From Talpa occidentalis (Eukaryota; Chordata; Mammalia; Eulipotyphla; Talpidae), in the NCBI RefSeq assembly GCF_014898055.3, contig NW_023601433.1, positions 73,205,683 to 73,269,682 on the forward strand: 64,000 bases of DNA, given 5' to 3'. The position numbers were made by a program, and so were the translations under genes. The notes beneath the pieces were generated by a model. It did not search any database. It was not told the DNA's origin and worked only from the letters and a program-made list of their open reading frames with translations. Positions 32,862-43,689 of this stretch are shown here, piece after piece; the stretch's first letter is position 1; every line of letters starts with the position of its first letter.

Positions 32862-33395
32862 TTGTATTATCCATTGTGCTTGACAAACGATCCCTAGACT
32901 TAGTGACACCAAAAAGCATTTATAGTATCTGCTGGGTTTTGTGGAGGCAGGTGTGACTTATCTGGGTTCCCTGCTTCAGGGCCTCTCAGATTTCAGTCAA
33001 GGTGTCAGCCTGGCTTCCCCTGGAGACTTGACTGGGAGAAGCAGGGTCCACTCCCACTCTCATTCCCATGGGCACTAGCAGGATTAGGTACCTTGATGCC
33101 ATAGCTGAAAGTCCCACCTGGTACCTGGCTATTGGCCTGATGGCACTCAGTTTCTTTCCAGGTGAACTTCTCCACCAAGGAAAGCATATGAGAGCAGCCA
33201 GAAGTTGAGAGTGCTAGAAAGACAGACCACAGTCTTCCTTAACCAAACTCAGAAGTGACATCCATTACCTCTGCCATCTCTCATTCATTAGACGTGAAGT
33301 ACTGGGTTCGGCCCACAGTCCAGGGAAGAGTATTATACAAGTGTGAGTACCAAGAGGTGGGGATCCTGGAAGTTACTTTAGAGAGCTACCTACAA
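32862..33395 (-). repeat. MLT1-type solo LTR
   Basis: Antisense MLT1: starts 'tgtattatccattgtgct', then 'tttcagtcaaggtgtcagcc', 'actcagaagtgacatccatt', and ends near 'gagagctacctac'. It belongs to the same family as 28717-29165 and preserves more of its right end. No internal retroviral region. Confidence 0.7.
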
Positions 33396-33479
33396 AACTT
33401 ATCAGTTTGATATATAGTTAGGTTTATTTGTTTCTCTTTGAGTCGAATTTTAGAGTTTGCTGTCACTTTCATGCTTGTT

Positions 33480-34620
33480 GATTGAAATTTTTCTTTGAAT
33501 CCATTAAATAGTTATATGGGTCAGAGTATATTATATAAAAAGAAGTCCCAAGAGAAGGCTTGTTCCTATCCCCATTCTGTCACCCCATTCTGACTCACTT
33601 CCTCCTGCAACCAATTTTATTCACTTCTTACCAGAAGTGAATCTTACCAGCTTTTCCTTATACAAATTTATATTCACATATTTTTCTTATCTTTCCACTT
33701 TTCTTGGATAAAAGATAGCATATGATAGATCTTATTTGCACTTTACTTTTCACTTACTGATATATTCTAGAAATCACTTTGTTTCTGTTCATAGAAATTA
33801 TCTTCATTTTTTAGAGCTGCACAGTAATCTGTTATGGGTAAGTGCCCATGGTTTATTCAACCAGTCTCCGCTGAGTAGGCATTTGGGGGATTCCTAACAT
33901 TTCATTGTTATAGAAAATACCACAGCAAATGACTGTGCACTTGTTCTGGACTTGCGGAGTTGTATATTCAAGGTAAATTCCAAATAATGAAGGGTTAAAA
34001 GATCGACCATATGTGACATTTTTAGATATTGTCAAAAAAACCCTTTTGCATTCCCATCAGAGTGTATGAGTCTGTTTTTCCACATTCACACAGTCCCCCA
34101 ACCAATCATATTATCAAATTTTTGTCAATCTAAGAGGAGAGGAATACTCTCTGTATGTAGTCTCAATTTGTATTCTCTTATCTGTGAAGTTGAATATCTT
34201 TTTATGTTTTTAAAGTCCATTGATGCATTCTTTCTGTGTATGAGCTATTAACGTCTTTTGTTCATTAAAAATATTGAGGTTTTGGTCTTTATTCTTGTCT
34301 TCTAGAGCTTTTTATATATTAAAGACATCAACAGCTTATCTGTGACATTGATTGCAAATATTTTCTTCCAATCTGTCGTTTGACTTTGCCTTTGATATTT
34401 GTTCTTTTCTGCCATCATATTTATCTGTCTTTCTTTGTTCCATCGTGTTTTGAATCATAGTGGGAAAGATTTTGTCCACACTGCAGTGCTTTCACACAAG
34501 AATTCATCCATGCTTGCTTCTAATACCTGTATGGTTTTGCTGTTATTTTGACATTCAGCTCTGTGATCATTTATATTTAAATCTGGTGTGAGAAGATAAT
34601 TGTTTTTATATAGAAAAGGA
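33480..34620 (-). repeat. Old L1 (L1M-type) 3' region
   Basis: A long antisense L1M segment: 'gagctgcacagtaatctgtt', 'tggtttattcaaccagtctc', 'cttttgcattcccatcagag', 'gagctttttatatattaaag', 'gattgcaaatattttcttcc'. It may belong to the same parental insertion as 30690-32565, separated by later insertions. Confidence 0.75.
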
Positions 34621-34659
34621 AACTGAGACTCAGAGGATGTTATTGATTCTTTTTCTTAA

Positions 34660-34890
34660 TTCATACAGATGATAACAATGTATTTATTTAATATATACTA
34701 TGAACCATGCATTAGAGTCTCACTAGCATGCATCTTGTGTTTTACTTTATCTCATTTAATGCACCTAGTATTTATTATCTCATTTAACCTTCATAAAAAC
34801 TCCTTGAAACAGGTAATGTTCCTATTCTACATAGCAAGAAATTGAGGCTTGGAGATAGGAGGTGATATGTCCAAGGAAGACACAAAGGAA
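34660..34890 (+). repeat. MIR SINE remnant
   Basis: 'taatatatactatgaaccat', 'atttaaccttcataaaaact' and 'agcaagaaattgaggcttgg' follow sense MIR order over nearly full length. Confidence 0.65.
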
Positions 34891-34949
34891 AGCTAAACAT
34901 ACCAGTTGTTCTTAAGAAGGGTTTCTAGAAACTGTAAGAAAACATCTTA

Positions 34950-35270
34950 ACTTACCTCCCATTGGCTATAATGTGACCACATGGCCACAACTAGCTGCAA
35001 GGCAAACTGGGAAATGTAGTTCTTATTCTGGGTGGCCATGTATACAAATTCATGGTTGTAGTAATTATGGAAAGAAAAGAGAAAGATTTCAAAGAACAAC
35101 CAGCAAGGTGGGGAAACACAGGAAGGGAGATTATGCAGTTCCCTAAATGATATCTCTGGTTTTGAGGACATAGAAAAGTGTTTCTGCTTTTGGGGTTGAG
35201 ATGCCAATGACCTTGAAAATTTGCTCCCACATATTGGCACTGTTTATTTGCCTCAACATGTGGAACCAAG
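34950..35270. repeat. Unnamed old interspersed repeat, copy A
   Basis: The segment 'cccattggctataatgtgac ... actgggaaatgtag' has a clear relative at 48420-48570 in this window (shared ccattgg, cacatg-g/acc-c, ctagctncaagg, tgggaaatg-ag). I recognise it as a dispersed mammalian repeat but cannot name the family. Confidence 0.5.
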
Positions 35271-35556
35271 GTGTTCATGCTTAGAAATTGCTTCTACATC
35301 TTCTCTCAAGACACCCAAGCCTTCTTTATTCCTGGTGTTAACTCTCTGGCCCTTTCTGGCTTGTGCTCTGTGGCCTTGATTGGTAGACAAGAAAGAGTCC
35401 ATGACTCAATGTAAAAAGTCAAAGAATGGCCTCTTTCTGGAGGAAGAGTAATGAAGGTGGCTTAGAACTGAAGAAAAAATAGTTATGGCTACTGATATGC
35501 AAGTACCTGTAATGTGGTAGTTCCCTTGGGAACATTTTATATACATTGTCCCTAAT
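35271..35556. other. Unassigned
   Basis: No gene or repeat recognised apart from a possible MIR 5' half just left of the SINE. Confidence 0.3.
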
Positions 35557-35572
35557 CTTCAACTCAATCTTT

Positions 35573-35840
35573 TTTTTAAGAAAAGATTTATTTTATTTAT
35601 ACAAAAGCCAGGGTACAGGCTAGGTGTGCGGGAAGGTGAGAGGATTCACCAGAGACAGAGCAGGGAACAGAACAGGCAGACTGATGAAATACACTGCTGA
35701 GGGGAGCAGCAGGCGAGACAGGAAGAGGTCAGCTCGCCATGTGGGTTGCTCTGAGGCCAGCGGGGATCGAACTGGCGCTGCAGAGGCTACAGACAGCTTC
35801 ACAGTGAGGCGCTCAACTGCCTGCGCCACCAGGGAGGCCC
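35573..35840 (-). repeat. tRNA-derived SINE, copy 5
   Basis: Antisense copy with a near-perfect target duplication: ttcaactcaatcttt at 35558-35572 and ttcaactcagtctta at 35841-35855. The host sequence on both sides looks like a decayed sense MIR. Confidence 0.93.
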
Positions 35841-35965
35841 TTCAACTCAGTCTTACAAAGGAAAACACTGGAACTCAGAATTTGAGTAACAAGTCCATGA
35901 TCTCAAAACTAGAAAGTGACAGGAGGCCAGGCTTAAGTCACTTCTATTGGCTTCAGGGACTGTTT
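35841..35965 (+). repeat. Probable right half of a MIR split by copy 5
   Basis: 'cactggaactcagaatttga' then 'aactagaaagtgacaggagg' fits the sense MIR 3' half. Diverged. Confidence 0.4.
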
Positions 35966-35969
35966 CTGG

Positions 35970-36175
35970 TTTTTTTTTGTTTTGTTTGTTTTTATATCTT
36001 TTTACATCATTTTTCATTTTTGCACAATGCATGTATTTTCATCTCGATTATAGTCCCCATACCATTCCCATCACCCTTGTTTTGATCCTACTCCCTTCTT
36101 CTTCCCACCCCCTGCCCCCGTAGTGTGTCTCTGGTTTATAGTTGCTTGTTGATTTTGATCAACAGGAACTGTTTC
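35970..36175. other. T-rich unassigned segment, possible lineage-specific repeat
   Basis: A T-rich left end grades into text reading like an antisense retroposon body ('atagtccccataccattccc'). I do not know a family for it. Confidence 0.25.
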
Positions 36176-36720
36176 TTATTCTAACCCTCAGGAAACTACC
36201 AATTATGCCATTAATGTTTAAGGACTGAAATTTTGCTATACATATTCATATGTATTTTTTTAAATGTGTGTTTATAAAGCACCTACTATGTACCTAAAAC
36301 TCAGCTTGGGTTTCTGCTGCTCTGGGCCCCCTAAAGTGTTGGCTGGGGTTGGCTGGGGTGATGGGAGGGACTGGGCCATGGATGTCCTCTTACAGCAACC
36401 AAGCTGGCTTGCTCTCCCGGCACAGCAGTGTTCCCCAGAAAGAGAGAGGGGACATGTGCAAGACCCCTTATGTCCTACGCTTGGAACTGACTTGGCATGA
36501 CTTCTGCTGATTTCTACTAAGGCAATTAAGTCACACTTACTTGTAAGTGAGCATCGAAGGATGGAGAAACGGACCTACTTCCTCACAGGGGGAGCTGCGA
36601 GTCACATTGCTAAGGGAGGGTGGAGAGTCAGAACATTTGGAAAAGTGGAGATTTAACAAAAGTAACTTAGCACATATAGGCACCTTACTAATAGGCTTCA
36701 GTGAAGAATCTGTATGTTAT
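36176..36720. other. Unassigned
   Basis: Contains a short direct repeat (ggctggggtt twice) at 36341-36358. No gene recognised. Confidence 0.3.
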
Positions 36721-36726
36721 TCTCAG

Positions 36727-36952
36727 CCATGTTTCCGCAAACCTCTTCCATAAAGGAACAGATAATAAATATTTCAGACTTCACGGATCACACAGTCTCT
36801 GTCTCAGTTATTCAAGCTCGCTGTTGTAGCTGAAAGCAGCCGCATAAAAACCATAAACAAACGAGAGTGGCTGCGTTCCAATAAAAGTTTATTTACAAAA
36901 ACAGGCAGCTGGCTGGATCGGAGCCACAGGCGGCAGCTTGCTGACCCCTACG
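36727..36952 (-). repeat. hAT-type DNA transposon remnant, near both ends
   Basis: The most complete of four related copies. The left end is 'tttccgcaaacctcttccat' and the middle includes 'agcagccgcataaaaaccat' and 'tccaataaaagtttatttac'. The right end is 'cagcttgctgacccct'. The two ends are inverted versions of one another, as expected of a non-autonomous hAT element. No transposase. Confidence 0.65.
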
Positions 36953-38055
36953 TGAAGGGCGCTGAGAAGCTGTCCAAGGGTTTTAGGCAGGGAAATGCAG
37001 AAAGCAAATTTAAAAATCCCCTCAGGATAAAAAATACATGGAAACTGGGGGGCAGAGCATAGGGACCCCTTAAGGGGCTGCTGCTGTGTCCAGGAGAAGG
37101 ATGACAGTGGCCCTGGATGCCACAGTGACAGCAGGGTAAGACACATGGGAAACACATGGAGAGGTAGAGCCCCTCAACACGGGGAAGGAAGGGTTGAACC
37201 TGGGCACTAAGGCACAGTAGCAAAGGAGGGCATCCATGTACTGGTGCTGCCAATGCCATGGCAGAGAGAGGCACAGGTGGGCACCACACGGGACGAAATT
37301 AGAGACAGCATCTCCATCTTCAAGCACATGTGTGCTAACGCTGGACTAAGAAGTCTACTTTATATCAGTGAAAGAGAGTAACATAGATCAAAGATTCTTA
37401 GGGGAAACCAAGGCCTGGGGGACCAGACACTCCAACAGCATGGGCAGTGAACCCGCAAGCTGGGACCCAGTTTGTAAAGCTTAGTCCCCCAGAACATATC
37501 GTCTCTGTTCAGCTGCTATCTGTCACCCAACTCCTTAAAAGAAAAAAAGGTTGGAAAACCTCCTCGGCGGATTTGTAAGCAAGTGAGATGACTTGCGTGA
37601 TAATTCGCCTCCACCAGGGCCGATGGGTATCTGGCTCAGCCCTGAATAGGGTCTTCAGTTTCTGGAAGCTTAAAAGAAAAAGGATTTTGAGCTCCAGGGC
37701 TTTAACATCACAAGGAAATAAAGTCCCTTGCAGAATTAGAGGATCAGATAAGTCGAGACAAAAATGGAATTGCATAAAGTAAAAATATCTATCTGGAGGG
37801 TTTTCTTCTCCCTAACAGCACACAGCAAGCCTGCGTGTGATGAATAGCATCTCCCTACCCCTTTGGATTCCTCGAGGCTCTTGACAATAGAGAGGTGATT
37901 TGGACTGCTGAAGAGGGAATTCCAAAATATGGGGTGCCCCCCCATATCCCCTAATCTCCAGAGGGGGTATGCTCACTGGCTAGCCACATGGAAGCACAGC
38001 TCCCTACAAAGGGGCTCTGACAGTGCAGGGCTAGTCTCTGAAATGCCCTAAATGA
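36953..38055. other. Unassigned 1.1 kb
   Basis: No gene or repeat recognised. Overlapping frames at 36889-37327 share no domain. Confidence 0.35.
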
Positions 38056-38063
38056 AAGGTGTT

Positions 38064-38325
38064 GGGGCTCCCTGGTGGCGCAGTGGGTTGAACACTGCAC
38101 TGTGAAGCTGTCCACAGCCTCTGCAGCGCGTGTTCAATTCCAGCCAGCCAGCGAGAATCCCACATGGTGCAGCAGACCTCTCCTGTCTCACCCACAGCTC
38201 CCCTCAGCAGTGTATTTCGTCAGTCTGCCTGTTCTGTTCCCCACTTTGTCTCTGGTGAATCCTCTCAACCCCCTCTGAATCTGGCCTGTACCCCAGTTCT
38301 TGTATAAATAAATCTTTTTTTTTTA
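38064..38325 (+). repeat. tRNA-derived SINE, copy 6
   Basis: Sense copy. The exact pol III A box TGGCGCAGTGG is at 38076-38086 and the B-box-like GTTCAATTCC at 38132-38141. The tail is AAATAAATC followed by a long T run. The T run in place of an A tail is unusual and may reflect an extended terminator. Flanking duplication is unclear. Confidence 0.9.
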
Positions 38326-38485
38326 AAGAAGTGGGGGGTGGCTTGGTTCCTTGTTGCCCATTTGTTTACTGCATTCACTGATCCTAGGATCCTAGGAAGG
38401 AAAAGGTGGTCAGATGTGAGCAAATGCATCTGGTCTTCCTGCCAATCCACACTGAGTGCTGGCCCTTTGCTGACGTCAGGAAGGA
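38326..38485. other. Unassigned
   Basis: Nothing recognised. A directly repeated 'gatcctag' occurs at about 38380-38395. Confidence 0.3.
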
Positions 38486-38489
38486 GCCA

Positions 38490-38705
38490 TGAAGGAGCAC
38501 GCACCCTGGGTCTGAGTCCCGCCTCTGTGTGACCTTGGGCAAGGCTCTGTGCCTCGCCTCGACAAGCATCAGTCTTTGCGTGTGCCTAGTGGGTGTGATA
38601 ATGGTGTGCACTTGTAGGGTTGCTGTGAGAATTAAGTAAAATGACGTGTATAAAGAGATGACACATATTGGGTGCTAAAGAAACAACTGTATCAGTCATC
38701 CTTTT
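38490..38705 (-). repeat. MIR SINE remnant
   Basis: 'ctctgtgtgaccttgggcaa', 'tgtagggttgctgtgagaat' and 'gacacatattgggtgctaaa' in antisense MIR order. Confidence 0.7.
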
Positions 38706-38945
38706 TCTAAAGAAAAAGGAAAAGAAAAGAAAAAAGTTAAAATTATTGGAAAATAGTGATAATAAAGAGCCTATCTTGCACTGGACATTACAAAATCTTA
38801 TTTCCATGAGGTTCTCATGAAAAGATCCTCTGAGATGTGTTTGTATAATTGAAGACTCCAAGATCCACAGGAACAGTCAGTATAGGACCATCAGCCAGAA
38901 ACAGTAGATAAAACCAGCCAGTGCTCTCCTGTGCAAACCCAGAAC
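38706..38945. other. Unassigned AT-rich
   Basis: An A-rich patch at 38712-38745. No gene or repeat recognised. Confidence 0.3.
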
Positions 38946-38949
38946 ATCT

Positions 38950-39150
38950 TTCTCAAAGAGGTGTTGTCAAACCAGGAGCCAAGTCCATTGTGCTGCCTTC
39001 CTTTGTCAATAAGTTTTTACTGGCACAAGGCCATGGCCATTCATTTACATACAGTCTGTGGCTTTGGGGTTGCAAAGATAGAGTTGAGTTGCTGTGATCA
39101 AGATGTGTTGGCCCACAAAGCTGAAAATGCCTCTTAGCTGGCCCCTGGCT
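38950..39150 (+). repeat. hAT-type DNA transposon remnant
   Basis: 'tcaataagtttttactggca', 'ccatggccattcatttacat' and 'ttggcccacaaagctgaaaa' place it in the same family as 36727-36952, opposite orientation. Confidence 0.6.
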
Positions 39151-39435
39151 GTCAGTTTGCCTGACTGCTGGTGTAAAGAAGTGATCTAACAGCCCGCACT
39201 ATTGGTGTTCCGGGTGCCGGTGCTGGGGGGCATGTGTAAGCCCTACCACGGAGAATCTTCCCAACTGTACTGGAAGCGGGTTCTGTTATCATGTCCCCTG
39301 AGGGATGTGGGAGCCGACCAGTGGGAGAGGGAACAGGATGGGAAACGAACCACACAAAGGCAAGACTTGAACTCAGTGGATGGACTCCAAAGTCTCCCTT
39401 TAACCCCTTGCAGGAAAATACAAATTTCAGGCCAA
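39151..39435. other. Unassigned
   Basis: Overlapping opposite-strand frames, no domain. Confidence 0.3.
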
Positions 39436-39439
39436 GCTG

Positions 39440-39565
39440 TGACTCTTAACCCTGCCACTCACTAGAATCACCCAGAGAGCTTTAAAAATTAGGATGCCTC
39501 TTTTTCCACCAGTAGAGAGTTTGACTTGATTTTAATTGGTCTGGGGGGGGGGTAGGGAGGGGTTT
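39440..39565. repeat. MER5A-like hAT remnant with a G run
   Basis: 'ctagaatcacccagagagct' then 'tttaattggtctgggggggg' resembles the MER5A family of small hAT elements. A run of about 9-11 G lies at 39542-39552. Confidence 0.55.
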
Positions 39566-40005
39566 GGGGTGAATGTTTTTTATAGCTCTCAAGGTGACTG
39601 GAATATACAGCAAAGGCCAATGTCCATAGAGTTAAAGAAGAGAAAGGTGACCGATGTTCTCCAAACTCCAGAACTATGGAGAGCCCAGCCGAGCCCCCTA
39701 GCCCCTGGCACCGGCATCATGAGGCACCGCATGCACCCCTCACTTCTTAACCCTCTGACTATCTCTGTTGATGCCAGGCTCCAGGGAAGGAGGTACTAGT
39801 CCTGAGTCACTCTCCCCATGACTGTTCCCTCGCCCTCCAGGCACACATTGGCCCCATGCAGGGTTAATTCCTTAGTATAAATTCACTCCTAAGGGAGTAT
39901 TGGGATGCAGGAGAATTCACTGATAGTCTCCCTTGGGATTAAGAGCCTCACTTCTCTTTGTGAACAATCACACTAACTGCCAAGTGTTGGACTATCCTCT
40001 CTGCT
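39566..40005. other. Unassigned
   Basis: No gene or repeat recognised. Confidence 0.3.
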
Positions 40006-40009
40006 CTGG

Positions 40010-40160
40010 TCACAGCCAAGCCCTGAGCATTCTTTACTTAATCCTCAAAGCAACTTTAGGAAAGAAGTCCCATCATTAACCACATTTTGTGGGTGGAGAA
40101 ACTGAGGCACAGCGAGGCGAGGCCAGGTGCTTGTGTCTCCCATCTATAACCAAGAGCGCT
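40010..40160 (+). repeat. MIR fragment
   Basis: 'ttacttaatcctcaaagcaa' then 'gtggagaaactgaggcacag' is sense MIR. Confidence 0.65.
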
Positions 40161-40375
40161 GGTGTTGAAACTCTGTCTCCGGCCCCCAGCCCAGAACATT
40201 CTTTCAGGAGGGGCCTCTTTGAATTGCCGCAGGAGACATCTCCTTGGCTGGGGAAGATCTTTGTTCTGGGAATGCATGCAGGCTGAAAAATAATCGGAGA
40301 GGGCATTTCTTTCCCCCCTTGATGGGGCCCTCCGCATTCTCGGGAGGGAACTAAGCAATCAGGAGAAGGTTATTC
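40161..40375. other. Unassigned
   Basis: Nothing recognised. Might belong to the adjacent candidate regulatory block. Confidence 0.3.
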
Positions 40376-40379
40376 TGCA

Positions 40380-40565
40380 GCAGGGTCCCCTCGCTGCCAT
40401 AGGTCTAATAAAACAAAACCCCAGCCAAATTAGGGGCATATTTCATCTAATGGGAGGAAATATATGTGGCATTTCTGCCTGGCGGTTGACCTGCTGCATT
40501 TATGCACAGAGAGAGGGTTTGATACATCACAGGGCAGTTAGGCGATGCTTAAAAGGCCTCTCGGG
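40380..40565. promoter_or_regulatory. Candidate conserved non-coding element
   Basis: A repeat-free AT-leaning block with sparse CpGs: 'gccaaattaggggcatattt', 'tctaatgggaggaaatatat', a nuclear-receptor-like GTTGACCT and TTTGATAC. No coding frame spans it. Constraint is inferred from composition only. Confidence 0.3.
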
Positions 40566-40709
40566 TGAGTGAGTGAGGGACGAGAAGAAAAATCTTAGGC
40601 TTGGTCTCCATCTTCTTACATTTCTGCTCTTGGGCCAGCTCTTTCAAAGAGTGTTGTGTGGTTGGGGCACCTAGGCAAGACCTCCTGGGGACCCAAAAAC
40701 CTGGTTACA

Positions 40710-40840
40710 GGGTTACAGTCCTGCACTCCAGGCTCTGTGTCATTGGGTGAACTTGATTTCCCCATCTGTGAAATGGAGAGGCTGAGCGTCAATGCCTTCA
40801 AAGTGGCCTCAGCAATGATCCAGAATTTGAGGGGGGAAAA
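40710..40840 (-). repeat. MIR fragment
   Basis: 'ggctctgtgtcattgggtga' then 'tccccatctgtgaaatggag' is antisense MIR. Confidence 0.6.
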
Positions 40841-41390
40841 GCTGATGTCTAACACCGTCTTGGGGAACAAACCGTGCTGTAGAGATGAAGCCCTTGTCTT
40901 CCAGCTCTCCTACCCGCTGGGCTGTGCTTCTCTGGAGGGGTGTCCAAACCATTTGAACCCTACCCCAACCATGCACATCTGTAGAAATACGTTAGAAATT
41001 GTGATCACGTGCTACCACATTCACAGATTACGTACGTGATCAAACAGATACCAGCATGGACATTTTAAAAGGAAAATCTAAACTGTATATCAAAGTTCTA
41101 CCAAAATTCTAACCCTCCTCTCAGCCCCAGAGCACCCATCCTTCCTTACACAGGGCTGCTTCCCCCTCCACCACCCCTCCGCCCCCCATATTACTTACCA
41201 CCTTCACCAGATGCCTTAGTGAGGCATCGGAGAATGTCAGCATTCCACCACGTTGTTGTGAAATCAGTCTGAAGGGAAGGGAAGTCCAGGTCCTGGACAT
41301 TCAGACCTGGGTTCCTCCTCCTGACCCGTGTGCTTCCCCAGAAGAGGGCTGCCAAATAAGCAGGTTCCTGTACAACTGGGAACCAAATAC
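40841..41390. other. Unassigned, with a short inverted repeat
   Basis: 9-base arms tgatcacgt (41002-41010) and acgtgatca (41034-41042) surround a 23-base loop, including a CACGTG E-box at 41006-41011. No gene. Confidence 0.35.
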
Positions 41391-41545
41391 AAACACTTTA
41401 AGAGGATGTCCTGGAAGCTGTTTGTGGATAATCTGGAGATAATAACAGAGAAGTGGATTCTGTCCAAAGCTGTCTATGGGTAATTGCACTGATCCCATAA
41501 AACAAGCCTTAAAGCTTTAGAGTACGTGTTTAATGAGAGAGAGTT
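41390..41545. promoter_or_regulatory. Candidate conserved non-coding element
   Basis: Repeat-free block with two same-direction GATA-type sites, GATA at 41427-41430 and AGATAA at 41437-41442, about one helical turn apart, followed by AT-rich unique-looking sequence. Low to moderate support. Confidence 0.25.
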
Positions 41546-41549
41546 GGGG

Positions 41550-41710
41550 AGAGAAAGAACATGCCAGACCCTATTAGGTGTGGGCACATCATTGCTTCAT
41601 TTAGTCCTCGCGCTACTGGAGGAAATGGATCTTATTAACATTCCCATTTTAGAGATGTGGGAACTGAGGAAAGCCACCCAGCCAGGTGGAGTCTAACTTC
41701 AAGCCCTGGC
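41550..41710 (+). repeat. MIR fragment
   Basis: 'tcatttagtcctcgcgctac' then 'ttcccattttagagatgtgg' is sense MIR. Confidence 0.65.
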
Positions 41711-42835
41711 CTGTTTTATTCCATGCTGTTGCAAAACTCTTGCTGAAGTGAATGAAGCCAGGTGCCCAGTCACCCCTGGCTGCCCTGGCAGGTCGGGCCG
41801 TCTGTCCGTGTGTCTGGGCTACAGACATACCAGAGTATGAGCTTCTGGACTGCGAGGTTGGCGGGGGGCCAGCCTCTGTGCTGACTACAGCAGAGGAGCA
41901 AGGAGCCCGCTGATTTAGGGCCCATGTGGATGGACAGCCAACAGGAACTGAGCTGCTCCAGACGCTCAGGGAGAATGATAAGCACAGCTCATGCCCCTGC
42001 ATTCCTGGCCAGTGACGCCGCGGGGGAGGCACCCGGTGGAATGCCTTGGCAGGTCTGCTCTTCCCCCAGCCCCTCCCTGCTGGCTGTGGCCTCCTGAGAA
42101 CCCCCCAAATCACTGGTGACTTCTTGTTCCAGGGAACGCTGATTTCTCCCTGCAGAGGTCTAGAGGCCTCCTCAAAGGCAACCAAAGCCCCACCGCCAGG
42201 AATATGGGGACCCTCTCACCCCCGGAGACAGTCCATGGCTTCTGTTGTTATGGGAAATCCAATCTGTTTTCTCCATGCCGCACAGTCTTTCTCAAACCTT
42301 CATCAGACCATTTTGTTCTGCTGTCTATAGCCTTCCATGGGTCCCTACTGCCCTCAGGTTAAAGTCCAAACCTTATTCTCTTTTTGGCTAGACGATTTGG
42401 CCCCTGTTGACTTCCATAACCCCTCCCTCACTCAACCTTCAGACAGACTCACCCACCCACACTCACCCCACCTTCCCTTCACCTGCAACCCTTGCCCCAC
42501 TCACCTCCTGATGGAGTCCAACCCATCCTCCAGCACCCCCTGCGGGAAGCCTGTGGTGCTGCCTTACTCAGGGACTCCCCTAGGGCCTCCCTTGGTCGTC
42601 CTGATCACTCTGGGAGGGATAATCTATCCATCCATTTCCGGAATAAGCAGGGCGGCGGGGGGCTCTGGGGGAAGGAATGATGCCCCCTTGTTCACCAGAG
42701 CCCTCAGTGCCTAGCACAGCGCCTGACATGGGGCCTGACATGTGAGGGCATCAACCAATAAATACTTGTGGTTGGCAACTGGTAACAGACCCCCACTGGG
42801 GTCTGCAAAGACTGTTCTGGTTTGGGCCACACTCC
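41711..42835. other. Unassigned 1.1 kb
   Basis: The 178-codon minus-strand frame at 41649-42185 has no domain and overlaps a MIR. A duplicated 'gcctgacatg' lies at 42721-42742 next to an L2/MIR-like 'aaccaataaatacttgtgg'. No gene supported. Confidence 0.35.
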
Positions 42836-42839
42836 TGCT

Positions 42840-43030
42840 CCGGAATAGCAGTAGCAGCAGTAATAGTAATTTGTATTTTATATTATGATGCATCAGCATT
42901 GTTTTGAGCATTTTGTGCATAATTGTGTAATCACTGCTTTCCCCTTCACCCTGTGAAGCAAGATGAGGGAAGAAAAGCCCAGAGAGGTTAAGTAACTCCC
43001 GCAAGCACGCAGCTGGCAAAAGGTAGATCA
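42840..43030 (+). repeat. MIR SINE remnant
   Basis: 'cagtagcagcagtaatagta', 'ttttgagcattttgtgcata' and 'cccagagaggttaagtaact' in sense MIR order. Confidence 0.7.
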
Positions 43031-43355
43031 GGGCAGGGTGGCCCTGGGGTCCCTGATATCACTGCCCACTGAAAGACTAGGGTCAGGAGAAGCTCTTGGT
43101 GAGGAGCAGACCTGAGGCTGGGGCTTGGAGTCACCAAACACAAGCTGAGCACTGGGAATCGGGCAGTGACTCTACAAGGGGTCCAGCTTCTATGGTCATC
43201 AAGTGGATATAATTATTGACCACTTGTAACCCCCTCCCCCCCCCACCCCCCCGCCCCGGCTGTGAGCTCCCTCAGGGCCAGACCTGCCCTGCAGGAGATC
43301 AGCTTAGGGTCTGGCCTTGCCCACAGTGGAAAAAGCTTACCTTTCTCCATGGGGA
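43031..43355. other. Unassigned, with C-rich tract
   Basis: Near-pure C at 43232-43257 can form i-motif and, on the minus strand, quadruplex structure. No gene. Confidence 0.35.
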
Positions 43356-43359
43356 AGCC

Positions 43360-43429
43360 ATATACGTAAGAGTATAGACTTTCCAGCTTTCCCCTAACTA
43401 GTTACATGACCTTGGGAAAGTCACTTCAT

Positions 43430-43471
<42 letters not shown>

Positions 43472-43580
43472 GTGCCGCAGTAGGGTTTTGGGAGGATTAA
43501 ATTAATTAATATGTGCTGGCCTCTTAGCACAATGCCTGGCCCAGAGCTAGCATTATATAAGTACTGGGAATAGCCAAGCT
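43360..43580 (-). repeat. MIR with expanded (TAA)n
   Basis: 'aactagttacatgaccttgg', then a (TAA)n run of about 13 units at 43431-43471, then 'gtagggttttgggaggatta' and 'cacaatgcctggcccagagc'. The microsatellite has grown inside the MIR's own AT-rich segment. Confidence 0.75.
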
Positions 43581-43689
43581 TCCAAATTTCTCATCCGTTG
43601 CCCTTACAAGAGCAGATGACATCACATAATCCAATCACTCTGGGGGCAGACAGAGCCCCCTCTTCCCCGGTAGAGACGTGCCTAGGGCT

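Noticed and set aside
15316..38278. A recurring peptide pattern (VER-TVKLS-ASA-VRS) in frames at 15316-15552, 25147-25413, 35620-35829 and 38075-38278, looking like a protein family
   Set aside because: Every instance falls inside a copy of the tRNA-derived SINE; it is translated repeat sequence.
41649..42185. 178-codon minus-strand frame
   Set aside because: Its left end lies in a MIR remnant and no protein family is recognisable.
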